NCBI RefSeq assembly: GCF_002993325.1
Contig: NZ_PVNO01000023.1
Span: 1-64,000, forward strand
Source: Alteromonas gracilis
GTDB taxonomy: Bacteria > Pseudomonadota > Gammaproteobacteria > Enterobacterales > Alteromonadaceae
Reading direction: 5' to 3'
Length of the DNA stretch: 64,000 nucleotides
Shown here: piece by piece, positions 6,559 to 14,457 of the stretch
Position numbering within the stretch: the first letter of the stretch is position 1
Layout: each line of letters starts with the position of its first letter
Program-made: the position numbers and the translations under genes
The notes under the pieces: model-generated
What the model was told of the DNA's origin: nothing
Database searches by the model: none
The model's input: only the letters and a program-made list of their open reading frames with translations

Positions 6559-7677
6559 TTAGAAGTAAATGCCAAGGTTAATGTTTAGGCGATGAGTGGT
6601 TTCTTGTCGGCCGCCTAAATCTAAGCCAACGCCTGGACCACCTGAAAACCACATATTTTTGCCTTGGATACTATCTACATAAACAAACAATTTATCCCAG
6701 CCAAAGCTACAGCCATTTATCCATTGTGATGAATTTTTTCCTTCGCTCCCCTCGCCTTTAGCCACGCTATATTCTGAGTAACAGGTAAGTGACTCTATAT
6801 GGTCGAAGTTATAAGGAACGGAATAGACAAGGTTAGCTGAATAAGTTTTGCCGTCAGCGGCAGCTAAGAATGGAAAGGTGAAAGATGAAAGCGCAATGCG
6901 GTCATCTGCCTGCCCTTCGGGCGCAGCTAAGTCATATTCATAATCAATGTACTGTAGCTCAACCTTCACATCGCCCTGAGTGTGGCGCATGTGAACTGCA
7001 TAAGCAGACATATCGCCATCATCCAGAGTATCCAAATTTAAAATGTTGCCGTATTGATACGACACACCAATATCTGTAGTGGCACCACGGATAAAGTTGG
7101 CAGAGTAATTCGCTCGCAGATTATACTGACCATCTTCTTTATTTCGATATTCACCATCGTCGGCAACATCAAACGAATAGCGCCCAAATTCAGCGGCATC
7201 GTTATATTCGTCATTCATGAAGTAAGCCGCTTGGAAATCCCAATTACCCCAGTCGTGATTTATCTTCACACCAGCATCATAATCATCTTCAAAGCCTAAA
7301 TAATAATTTACCGAAAACCAAAAGTTATTACTGGCAAAAGGCTGAAGACCAAAAGGCGTTTGCGTTATACCTGCGGTAATCTGTGTCTGTTCATCGAAAT
7401 GATAGGTAAGGTCGGCAAAGCGTATGGTGTCGAATTCGGTATTTTCATACCAGCGATACTCTGCTTTATAGCTAAATTGATCTGACTCTCCCGACACACC
7501 AAGCTTGAATGATTCAAATTCGAACCCATCTCTAAACTCAGGTATCTGCCAATCTTGGTGACCGTAGTTTACCCGAACGTGCCCGCTTAAATTGAAAGGC
7601 AGTTCGTCGGCAGTGGCGAGACTAGCAGTGCATGTAGCTATAGAAACTAAAGAAAATGCAGATAGTAGCTTGTTCAT
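6559..7677 (-). CDS. Outer-membrane porin-like beta-barrel
   Basis: This protein has a signal peptide (MNKLLSAFSLVSIATCTASLATA-DE) and alternating amphipathic strands typical of a 16-stranded porin (KLGVSGESDQFSYKAEYRWYENTEF, DLTYHFDEQTQITAGITQTPFG). It ends with an aromatic residue (NINLGIYF), the usual outer-membrane insertion signal. I place the start at ATG 7677 (372 residues) because AGGA precedes it and the signal peptide begins there; an upstream in-frame TTG is less likely. The QTPFGLQPF motif recalls phosphate-selective or Alteromonas-type porins, but no substrate is evident. It heads a likely two-gene unit with the solute-binding protein. Confidence 0.82.
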   Translation of the reverse strand: MNKLLSAFSLVSIATCTASLATADELPFNLSGHVRVNYGHQDWQIPEFRDGFEFESFKLGVSGESDQFSYKAEYRWYENTEFDTIRFADLTYHFDEQTQITAGITQTPFGLQPFASNNFWFSVNYYLGFEDDYDAGVKINHDWGNWDFQAAYFMNDEYNDAAEFGRYSFDVADDGEYRNKEDGQYNLRANYSANFIRGATTDIGVSYQYGNILNLDTLDDGDMSAYAVHMRHTQGDVKVELQYIDYEYDLAAPEGQADDRIALSSFTFPFLAAADGKTYSANLVYSVPYNFDHIESLTCYSEYSVAKGEGSEGKNSSQWINGCSFGWDKLFVYVDSIQGKNMWFSGGPGVGLDLGGRQETTHRLNINLGIYF

Positions 7678-8002
7678 TACTGTTCCTGTATTCAATTTTC
7701 GGCGAGAAACCCTTTACGACAAGTGACGTTGCAGCAAAAAGCTGGGGGATAACGCCGTAGTGATGGATACGCCAAAATAATTCCTTCAGTAGAACAATAC
7801 TGCGTAAACCTTACAAAAAGATCATTTGCAAATGTTAGATTTATTGTTGCGATATCAAATCTGAATTAGACGCTTTTCATAAGCTAACGTTGTTTTCATT
7901 CGTATTTATTGCAAGGTGACGATGCGAATTTTAAGTCGATGAGTTACATGATGCCGATTACAGCAAAATGACGTTTAAACATTATATTGAAAAGGATTAA
8001 GT
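7678..8002. other. Intergenic region between the porin and rof
   Basis: This divergent 325-bp region must carry promoters for both flanking genes. The only striking element is a perfect 12-bp palindrome CATTTGCAAATG at 7823-7834. The rof side has GAAAAGGA as a Shine-Dalgarno. I see no RNA gene. Confidence 0.4.
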
Positions 8003-8257
8003 GTGAGCATAGCCTGTGAGCTATACGACTATATTGAAATTGCATGCATCTATCAGTTAGAAATTAGTGTTGAGCTTAAGAATGGTGAGATGAAAAGCGG
8101 CAGAGCACTAAGCACGCTTATTAGCAAAAGAAATGGTGAAGCGACTGAGTGCCTGCGTATTAACATCAATGGTCTTGATGAAAATATTCCACTTGTCGAA
8201 ATCGCTCAACTTCACGCTATAGCTGACAACCCGCATTTCACCACGATAAGGTTTTAG
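8003..8257 (+). CDS. rof: Rof-like Rho-terminator inhibitor
   Basis: This 84-residue protein resembles Rof (YaeO). It shows 'I-x-C-x-x-Y-D-Y-I-E-I-A-C' at the N-terminus, 'L-E-I-S-V-E-L-K-N-G-E' in the first strands, and 'A-x-x-L-I-S-x-R-N-G' with 'I-P-L-V-E-I-A-Q-L-H-A' after it, matching the order of the small Sm-like barrel in E. coli Rof. Rof binds the Rho hexamer and blocks primary RNA-site engagement, reducing Rho-dependent termination. The start is GTG at 8003, behind AAAGGA. It is monocistronic here, and rho itself is at about 43 kb in this window. The match comes from sequence pattern and not from a search. Confidence 0.78.
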   Translation: MSIACELYDYIEIACIYQLEISVELKNGEMKSGRALSTLISKRNGEATECLRININGLDENIPLVEIAQLHAIADNPHFTTIRF

Positions 8258-8306
8258 GTAGTATTCACTCTCTACTCTCATTTATTCATTAACTGACACG
8301 GATTTT

Positions 8307-8693
8307 ATGAACCAACACTTGTCTGCCATTACATTTTTTGTTGACGACTACGACACCGCTATTCACTACTTTACGTCGGTTCTAAACTTCACGTTAACCG
8401 AAGACAAAAGTACCGGCGAGAACTCACGCTTTGTCTTAGTAACACCACCTCAGAGCGCGGGGAGTTTGCTATTAGCCCAAGCAAAGAATGACAATGAAAA
8501 AGCGCTTGTTGGTAATCAAGCCGCAGACAAGGTATTTTTGATTTTAAATACTGATGACTTTTGGCGGGATTTTGAAGAGATGAAAGCCAAAGGCGTGACG
8601 TTTTTAGAAACGCCACGCAAAGAAGCATATGGCACTGTGGCTATTTTTAAAGATAAGTTTGGCAACAAGTGGGATTTGATCCAAACCGCGTAA
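8307..8693 (+). CDS. VOC-superfamily protein (glyoxalase/bleomycin-resistance fold)
   Basis: This 128-residue protein has two beta-alpha-beta-beta-beta repeats typical of the vicinal oxygen chelate superfamily: AITFFVDDYDTAIHYFTSVLNF at the start and VTFLETPRKEAYGTVAIFKDKFGNKWDLIQ at the end. The final 'F-x-D-x-x-G-N-x-W-x-L-I' strand is characteristic. The usual metal ligands are only partly evident (no obvious His in the first strand), so enzyme activity is uncertain. It lies 50 bp after rof in the same direction but has its own start context. Substrate unknown; many relatives are annotated only as glyoxalase-like. Confidence 0.87.
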   Translation: MNQHLSAITFFVDDYDTAIHYFTSVLNFTLTEDKSTGENSRFVLVTPPQSAGSLLLAQAKNDNEKALVGNQAADKVFLILNTDDFWRDFEEMKAKGVTFLETPRKEAYGTVAIFKDKFGNKWDLIQTA

Positions 8694-8810
8694 CCTTTCT
8701 TTATATAGTTACATCTTAAGAACTTTGGTAATCGTACTTGGGCCACATTACATTGCCTTATTTTCACAGAAAAGTTTTCTTTAAATAAAGACGTATAGGA
8801 GAGGACAAAC

Positions 8811-9122
8811 GTGCAGGCCATGAAACGTTCGATTATCGCAGACGTAGTTGCAATAGCGGCCATAGCTTTGTTGATCACTACGACGTTCTACTGGATTGAA
8901 GCACGGCGAGAAGTCATTATTCTTTGCGATAATTTCACGCCTGGCGTGTCGAAGAAAAGTGTTGAGCGTCAACTCGACACCGCAAACTTGCTGTTATGGG
9001 ATACAGAGTTCGTTGCTAACGGCAGTAAAATAGAGGCTTACAGCCCCCTTCATTTAGGCATTATGCAATGCAGCGTAGAGTTCAACAAACAAGATATCGT
9101 TGTATTCTCTATTGTTGAATAA
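8811..9122 (+). CDS. Small membrane-anchored hypothetical protein
   Basis: This 103-residue protein has one N-terminal membrane helix (about residues 8-28, ADVVAIAAIALLITTTFYWI) followed by a soluble, probably periplasmic domain. The pattern 'LCDNFTPGVSKKSVERQLDTAN' resembles the small lipoprotein-like BamE/SmpA fold pattern 'F.pG.s...v...l', in which a helix-turn unit starts with a 'pG.s..ev' motif. That similarity is suggestive only. The start is GTG at 8811 behind AGGAGAGG, and a second in-frame ATG lies four codons later. No neighbour gives a functional clue. Confidence 0.6.
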   Translation: MQAMKRSIIADVVAIAAIALLITTTFYWIEARREVIILCDNFTPGVSKKSVERQLDTANLLLWDTEFVANGSKIEAYSPLHLGIMQCSVEFNKQDIVVFSIVE

Positions 9123-9342
9123 CACAGTGCAACAAAGCGACCGCCATTTTCAGCTTTAAACTGAACCACCTTGGTGCAACGTTTACATTGGCGCAACACC
9201 CCGTTCACTGTCGCGTTAAAAGTCGTAAAGACATACTTACCTCATGGGTTTTATCTCGCCATGCTAACTTTTCATCTCGCTATCACCTGTGTAGATGTAA
9301 ACGTATAATTACGCCGTCTCTTCTTAACGCAAGTTTCTTCTT

Positions 9343-10011
9343 ATGCAAAAAACAAAACACAGTGTCATCGAGGATGTATTCGCTTTGATAAGCGCCGGCT
9401 TGTTTGTTGCTTTTGGCGTTTACCTTTTTCAGTCTCAAGATTTGATGGTTGGAGGGGCAGCAGGTTTAGCCCTACTAGGTACGTATGCCGTTGATATGGA
9501 TTTTGGCTTACTGTTCTTTCTAATCAACCTGCCGTTCTACACATTAGCCTGGACGCAGATTAGTAAACGCTTCACTATCAACACGTTTATTTCGGTTACT
9601 ACGGTATCAATTTTAACCGAGCAAATTCCTGCGTTTGTGGATATTAGCCATGTAAATCCCATATTTGCCGCAGTGTTTGGTGGCATTCTAATTGGCGTGG
9701 GCATGCTTATGATGTTCCGTCATAGCTCTAGCCTTGGCGGAGTAGGCATTATGGCGTTTTACTTACAGCAGCGATTCAATATTAGAGCAGGCACCTTTCA
9801 GCTTGCCGTAGATAGCACTATTTTACTGTGCGCATTGTTTTTTATCGCTTGGCATTTAGTGCTTATTTCTATCTTAGCCGCATTTTGCCTCAACATGGTT
9901 ATTTCTCTTAACCACAGACCTGAGCGCTACTTCCCTGCTCAAGAGAAACAAGCAAAAAGCAGGGCCGAGACAGACACTTTAGAGGGCTCAGACAAACGGG
10001 TAACCGCCTAA
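9343..10011 (+). CDS. YitT-family integral membrane protein
   Basis: This 222-residue protein has about six membrane segments and the features of the YitT/DUF161 family: 'A-L-I-S-A-G-L-F-V-A-F-G-V-Y-L-F' in the first segment, GGAAGLALL, 'F-L-I-N-L-P-F-Y-T-L-A', FGGILIGVGMLMMFRHSSSLGGVGIMAFYLQ and a polar C-terminal tail. The conserved 'G-x-x-x-G-x-G-x-x-x-x-R-x-x-x-S-x-G-G' stretch is diagnostic. The family's function is unknown; transport has been proposed. It appears monocistronic, and a strong bidirectional terminator follows about 130 bp downstream. Confidence 0.85.
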   Translation: MQKTKHSVIEDVFALISAGLFVAFGVYLFQSQDLMVGGAAGLALLGTYAVDMDFGLLFFLINLPFYTLAWTQISKRFTINTFISVTTVSILTEQIPAFVDISHVNPIFAAVFGGILIGVGMLMMFRHSSSLGGVGIMAFYLQQRFNIRAGTFQLAVDSTILLCALFFIAWHLVLISILAAFCLNMVISLNHRPERYFPAQEKQAKSRAETDTLEGSDKRVTA

Positions 10012-10140
10012 TGAGAAAACATTGTTCTCACATAACGTCATGTTGAGAAGCAATCGAGGAGCTTAGTCGTTACGGGCCAACGCTCAATCTTTTCGTTCGT
10101 TTTGAGCTCTTCTGCCCTTGTGATGAAGCAGTCAAAATAA

Positions 10141-10176
10141 AAAGCCCAATTAGGACTGTCCTAATCGGGCTTTTTT
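10141..10176. terminator. Bidirectional Rho-independent terminator
   Basis: A 13-bp stem AGCCCAATTAGGA / TCCTAATCGGGCT, with one G-U pair and a very short loop, is followed by a T-run on the plus strand. A-residues in front give a T-rich tail on the minus strand. It can terminate the YitT gene from the left and the minus-strand small transcript from the right. Confidence 0.85.
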
Positions 10177-10215
10177 GTAACTTTTATTTGTATCCTTTTG
10201 GCGCCTATTACAAAC

Positions 10216-10362
10216 CTATTGCTTCTTTTGAACAGGTCTAGACGGTCGACTTACAACTCCACGGTTTACTCTTGGACGAGAAAACGAAGTACGCATACAA
10301 ACCTCACTTATGAGTTGTTGCCCAGCACAGTTGGAGGCGAAACATTCACCGCAATCCTGCAT
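10216..10362 (-). CDS. Candidate Cys/Arg-rich microprotein
   Basis: A 48-codon frame begins at ATG 10362 and ends at TAG 10216. Its N-terminal half carries four cysteines (CGEC, then SNCAGQQ and SEVC), and the C-terminal half is basic (MRTSFSRPRVNRG, SRPSRPVQKKQ). An internal in-frame ATG at 10296 has a better Shine-Dalgarno (GTGAGG, five bases away) and would give only the basic 26-residue part. The frame ends about 40 bp before a strong terminator oriented to stop a minus-strand transcript, which is the main reason to take it seriously. I do not recognise a family. The plus-strand frame covering the same bases lacks comparable support. Confidence 0.4.
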   Translation of the reverse strand: MQDCGECFASNCAGQQLISEVCMRTSFSRPRVNRGVVSRPSRPVQKKQ

Positions 10363-10474
10363 CTCAGCAGCAACAGTATAGACCTAACTCACGGGTAAAA
10401 GTCTCATTCTTTTAATGAATAGTACTTTATTAAAACTTATATAGTGATATGCCCAATTGGCACAGCGTTGAAAT

Positions 10475-11551
10475 TTAAAGGTATTTCACAATGCGTGGTA
10501 CACGCTGGGAAATTCTTGTCATGAGTTCATAGTCGATAGTGTCCGCACACGTGGCCACTTCCTGAATAGATACGTTTTGCCCCCATAATTCAACCACATC
10601 ACCCACGGCCACGTTATCGATGTGAGTAACGTCAATGGTGATCATGTCCATAGAGACGCGCCCGGCAAGAAACGCTCGTTTTCCACGCACCATCACTGGC
10701 GTGCCGTTTTTACAGTGCCGAGGATATCCATCAGCGTAACCAATACCTACTGTGGCTATTTTGCTAGGCTTATCTGCAACCCATGTTTGACCGTAACCAA
10801 CGCCTTCTCCTGGTGCGATATCACGAACGGCAATAACGCTTGAGCGAAGCGTCATTGTGGGGTAAACCTCTGTATCGCATTTTTGCGAAGTAGATACTGC
10901 GCCGCCATAAACCCCTACGCCCAATCGATTCCATGCATTACGACTTTCTGGCCAGTTCACGGTTGCAGGCGAATTTGCCACACTGGTGGGAAAACCGAGT
11001 TTATCTGCCACCTGCTTAAAAGCGGTGAACTGAGAATCAGTAAAGCTGTTGTCTAAGTCATCTGCGCAAGCGAAGTGCGTAACGATAACGGTTTGGTCGC
11101 TCAATAAATGGCGATACTTCGCTGCCACTGTTTCTATATCAGACAAGGAAAAGCCCAATCGATGCATGCCACTATCAACCTTAAGCCACACGTGAGGGCG
11201 TTTGTCTTTAGGGCACTTATCTAACCACTCAAGCTGTTCTTCACAGTGCATCACCAATATGCAGTTATTCTGAAAAGCCATCTTGCACTCTTTTATCTGG
11301 TGCGCACCTTCTAAAACGACGATAGGAGCTGTAATACCTGCGTCGCGAAGCGCAATGGCTTCTTCAATTATCGCTACGGCAAAACGCGAAGAAACATGCT
11401 GAAGAATCCGCGCTACATTTACTGCTCCATGACCATAGGCATCAGCTTTTACCACCGCCATAGACTGGCTTGAAGGCGCTAAAGCAGCAAGGACTTTGAA
11501 GTTGTGTAAAAGGGCGTCAGCATGAATGATAGCTTGCGTTTGTCGGCTCAC
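10475..11551 (-). CDS. alr: Alanine racemase
   Basis: This 358-residue PLP enzyme interconverts L- and D-alanine for peptidoglycan synthesis. The PLP lysine is in VVKADAYGHG (K34), and the second catalytic residue region is GIGYADGYPRH, with AGRVSMDMITIDV downstream. The barrel motifs HFACADD and NSPATVNWPES, and the C-terminal beta domain ending DYELMTRISQRVPR, are all present. Length matches the family (about 360). It lies alone on the minus strand, opposite murQ, whose product acts on MurNAc-6-phosphate, so both neighbours serve cell-wall metabolism. The cytoplasmic biosynthetic and catabolic (DadX) forms cannot be told apart from sequence here; no dadA is nearby. Confidence 0.97.
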   Translation of the reverse strand: MSRQTQAIIHADALLHNFKVLAALAPSSQSMAVVKADAYGHGAVNVARILQHVSSRFAVAIIEEAIALRDAGITAPIVVLEGAHQIKECKMAFQNNCILVMHCEEQLEWLDKCPKDKRPHVWLKVDSGMHRLGFSLSDIETVAAKYRHLLSDQTVIVTHFACADDLDNSFTDSQFTAFKQVADKLGFPTSVANSPATVNWPESRNAWNRLGVGVYGGAVSTSQKCDTEVYPTMTLRSSVIAVRDIAPGEGVGYGQTWVADKPSKIATVGIGYADGYPRHCKNGTPVMVRGKRAFLAGRVSMDMITIDVTHIDNVAVGDVVELWGQNVSIQEVATCADTIDYELMTRISQRVPRIVKYL

Positions 11552-11741
11552 AGAAAAACACGTTCCTTAAATGTTTAATGGGAAAGAGTATAGAATGCCA
11601 AAGTGTACCACGAGAAGCATATTTGCGGCGCAGGATTAATAATGAAAAACATACCATCTAACGCAAGGTTTCTTATGGCATAAAATACCGTTATGCTTTG
11701 CGCTAGCTCATTATAACAATTTCGCTGCCTCAAGGTTTTCA

Positions 11742-12755
11742 ATGTCTTCGCATAACCCTTCTACTTCAGAATCGTCTGCCAACGCCAGTATTAAAAGTAA
11801 AGTCAGTACTGGCAACCAAGCAGCAGGTAATAAACCCACCGTTAACGAATTAGCCCAGTCACTGAATAAAATTGTGTCAGAAGGTAGAAACCCAGACACC
11901 CTCGATATAGACACGCTAAGCACCGAAGGCATTCTTGCCCGCATTAACAACGAAGACGCGAAAGTGGCAAACGCGGTAGCCTCGCAAATTCCGCAAATTG
12001 GAAAAGCGGTGGATGCTGCAACCATTAGCATTAAAAACGGTGGCAGACTTATTTATATTGGCGCGGGGACCAGCGGCAGACTGGGCATACTTGATGCCGT
12101 AGAGTGCCGACCCACGTTTAGCGTACCTGATGAACTGGTTGTTGGCGTAATAGCGGGCGGAGAAAAGGCCATTCAGCACGCCGTAGAAGGTGCAGAAGAT
12201 GACGTCGACGCTGGGCGAGCTGATCTTGAAGCCCTGTCCCTAAGCCAAAATGATACGGTTATTGGGATTTCAGCAAGCGGTCGCACACCCTATGTAGGTG
12301 GTGCATTGGAATATGCCCGTTCGCAAGGCTGCTTTACCGGCGCTATTGCATGTAGCCCTAACGCCGCTATTTTTACCCATGCTGATGTCGCTATATGCCC
12401 AGTGGTTGGACCCGAGGCGCTTACAGGCAGTACACGCATGAAGTCGGGCACGGCGCAAAAGCTCATACTTAATATGATTAGCACCAGCACCATGATTAAG
12501 TTGGGGAAGACCTATCAAAACTTAATGGTAGATGTGAATGCCACCAACGAAAAACTAAAAGCCCGTGCGCTTCGCATTGTTATGCAGGCTACAGAATGCA
12601 ATGAAGAAACAGCCTTGGCCGCGCTTAGTGCGTGTAACAACAAAGCTAAAGTTGCGATTTTGATGGTATTAACGGGGCAAACGGCCGAGCAGGCCGCCGC
12701 TCAATTAGAAGCAAACGGGGGGTATTTGCGTACCGCCGTAAATAAGAGCGAATAA
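11742..12755 (+). CDS. murQ: N-acetylmuramic acid 6-phosphate etherase
   Basis: This 337-residue SIS-domain enzyme cleaves the lactyl ether of MurNAc-6-phosphate to give GlcNAc-6-phosphate and D-lactate, feeding recycled wall sugar to glycolysis. The sugar isomerase fold carries IYIGAGTSGRLGILDAVE, followed by CRPTFS, and a catalytic-type Glu lies in this motif and another in VEGAEDDVDAG. Also visible are GISASGRTPYVGGALEYA and TRMKSGTAQKLILNMIST. The first 35 residues are low-complexity (Ser/Lys/Asn) and longer than usual, so the true start might be an internal codon. It is followed 18 bp later by the NamZ-type gene, indicating an operon for MurNAc salvage. No murP or anmK is visible here. 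Confidence 0.95.
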   Translation: MSSHNPSTSESSANASIKSKVSTGNQAAGNKPTVNELAQSLNKIVSEGRNPDTLDIDTLSTEGILARINNEDAKVANAVASQIPQIGKAVDAATISIKNGGRLIYIGAGTSGRLGILDAVECRPTFSVPDELVVGVIAGGEKAIQHAVEGAEDDVDAGRADLEALSLSQNDTVIGISASGRTPYVGGALEYARSQGCFTGAIACSPNAAIFTHADVAICPVVGPEALTGSTRMKSGTAQKLILNMISTSTMIKLGKTYQNLMVDVNATNEKLKARALRIVMQATECNEETALAALSACNNKAKVAILMVLTGQTAEQAAAQLEANGGYLRTAVNKSE

Positions 12756-12773
12756 CGACGGTAAACGAATACT

Positions 12774-14297
12774 ATGAAGGTTTTTACTCCGGTCACATTG
12801 AACAAGGTTTTTAGACGCCTAACGTCGAGCGCATTCATTGCAGTACTTTCTCTAGCACTAATTAGCTTATCGCTTAACGGCTGCGCACATACAAACTTAT
12901 CTACACATGTATATACAAGCAATACAGAAGGCCCTGCGAAGCAGTTCTCATTGAAGGGAAAACAGTCTACATTAAAAGCCCAGCAGCTTGAATTAACTGC
13001 TAAACCGCTTGCTGTAGGCGCTGAACGCTATTCGAAATACCTACCCTTGCTAGCAGGTAAACGGGTTAGTTTAGTGGTTAATCAAAGTGCTTTAGTTTCG
13101 ACTCGTAACGCTTCGCCTTCTAACGCAAGTGAGCCTGAAGAGCGCGAATCAAACAAAAGGCCTAAAGCGCGGTTAGATAAGATAAAGACAAGCCAGCGCA
13201 GTCAGCATCTGCTTGATGCCCTACTTCAACGCAGTGTTAACATTGTAAGTATTATGTCGCCGGAGCATGGATTTAGGGGAGATAAAGGCGCAGGTGAGAA
13301 AGTAGATAGTAATATTGATGCTAAAACCGGTTTGCCTATTCACTCCCTTTACGGCGCAACCAAAAAACCTACCCCCGACATGTTGGAAGGCATTGATGTA
13401 ATTGTTTTCGATATTCAGGATGTTGGCGTACGCTTTTACACCTATTTAAGCACCTTGCACTATGTGTTGGAGGCGGCCTTTGCGCGTGATATTGACGTTA
13501 TTGTGTTAGATAGGCCAAATCCTAACGGCCGTTATGTTGACGGCCCAGTACTACAACCTGAATTTTCGTCTTTTATTGGCATGCACCCTATTCCCGTTTT
13601 GCACGGTATGACCCTAGGCGAACTTGCTCAAATGATACTGGGGGAGCAGTGGCTAGATATTGACTCGAGCAGTTATAACAACGCGAAGCTAACCGTTGTC
13701 CCAGTAAAAGACTATCAACGCACTACACATTATTCATTGCCAGTACCGCCTAGCCCTAACCTGCCAAACGATTTATCGATACTGCTTTACCCAACGCTGT
13801 GTTTTTTTGAGGGCACCGACGTGAGTATAGGTCGCGGTACTGACTTCCCTTTTCAACTTATTGGCCACCCGTTTGTTGAGTTTGGTAAAACCAAGATACC
13901 GGTAAATGCAAATAGTGCAGCGCCCCACCCTAAACATGAAAATACTCTGCTAAGTGCACACGTATTTACTGATGCTGATCCTACGATTTTGGAAGGCTCT
14001 GACTCTAAGCAAACGATCCACAGGTACTCACCTATAAGCGGCCTAGATATCGCTACATTGATAGATGCCTATTCTCGTTTTTCTGAATATAACAAGGTTA
14101 TCAGCGCCATTGGTGGCTCTGAAGAAACCTTCTTTACTCGCCCAGATTTCTTCGACAAATTAGCGGGTACTGATGCACTACGATATCAAATTCAAGCCGG
14201 TAAAACGCCTGCAGAAATTCGCCTGAGTTGGCAGAAAGAGTTAAGCAAATTTAGAGAAAAACGAAAAGCATACCTGCTTTACGAAGACACGGATTGA
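12774..14297 (+). CDS. namZ: NamZ-type exo-beta-N-acetylmuramidase lipoprotein (DUF1343)
   Basis: This 507-residue protein has a long lipoprotein signal ending in the lipobox SLNGC (Cys near 37) and a spacer rich in Ser/Thr/Lys, then the DUF1343 catalytic module. Key stretches are SIMSPEHGFRGDKGAGEKVDS, PTPDMLEGIDVIVFDIQDVGVRFYTYLSTL and DRPNPNGRYVDGPVL. The founding member, NamZ (YbbC) of Bacillus subtilis, removes MurNAc from the non-reducing end of wall fragments. It works with the GlcNAc-releasing NagZ and the etherase MurQ, the same trio found within 6 kb here. I therefore infer an outer-membrane-anchored, probably periplasm-facing MurNAc-releasing enzyme. The internal 65-residue insertion near residues 105-140 is unusually hydrophilic. 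Confidence 0.9.
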   Translation: MKVFTPVTLNKVFRRLTSSAFIAVLSLALISLSLNGCAHTNLSTHVYTSNTEGPAKQFSLKGKQSTLKAQQLELTAKPLAVGAERYSKYLPLLAGKRVSLVVNQSALVSTRNASPSNASEPEERESNKRPKARLDKIKTSQRSQHLLDALLQRSVNIVSIMSPEHGFRGDKGAGEKVDSNIDAKTGLPIHSLYGATKKPTPDMLEGIDVIVFDIQDVGVRFYTYLSTLHYVLEAAFARDIDVIVLDRPNPNGRYVDGPVLQPEFSSFIGMHPIPVLHGMTLGELAQMILGEQWLDIDSSSYNNAKLTVVPVKDYQRTTHYSLPVPPSPNLPNDLSILLYPTLCFFEGTDVSIGRGTDFPFQLIGHPFVEFGKTKIPVNANSAAPHPKHENTLLSAHVFTDADPTILEGSDSKQTIHRYSPISGLDIATLIDAYSRFSEYNKVISAIGGSEETFFTRPDFFDKLAGTDALRYQIQAGKTPAEIRLSWQKELSKFREKRKAYLLYEDTD

Positions 14298-14306
14298 TGT
14301 ACAGAT

Positions 14307-14342
14307 AAACGCCTTTACCCTTGAGGATTTGAGGCGTTTTAT
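14307..14342 (+). terminator. Hairpin terminator behind namZ
   Basis: AAACGCCT and AGGCGTTT form an 8-bp stem with a 17-base loop, ending in a short T-run, about 10 bp behind the namZ stop codon. The long loop makes it a moderate candidate. Confidence 0.6.
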
Positions 14343-14457
14343 TAAGGTGAGTGTAGAGGATGTGTTAGCGATACTAAACTTCTCATACAACATGTAAGTA
14401 AATACTCACACCCAAAATTACCCCATAAATTGTGGAACCTAAAAAAGTTAGTGAAAA

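Larger units (their letters stand above)
10012..10474. other. 463-bp interval between yitT-like gene and alr
   Basis: This interval carries a strong bidirectional hairpin terminator (10141-10176) and, on the minus strand, a short Cys/Arg-rich reading frame (10216-10362) that would be read towards that terminator. The remaining sequence (10012-10140) shows nothing I recognise. Confidence 0.6.

Noticed and set aside
10198..10398. Plus-strand 66-codon frame in the yitT-alr gap
   Set aside because: It has no Shine-Dalgarno, no recognisable composition, and overlaps a better supported minus-strand frame ending at a terminator.
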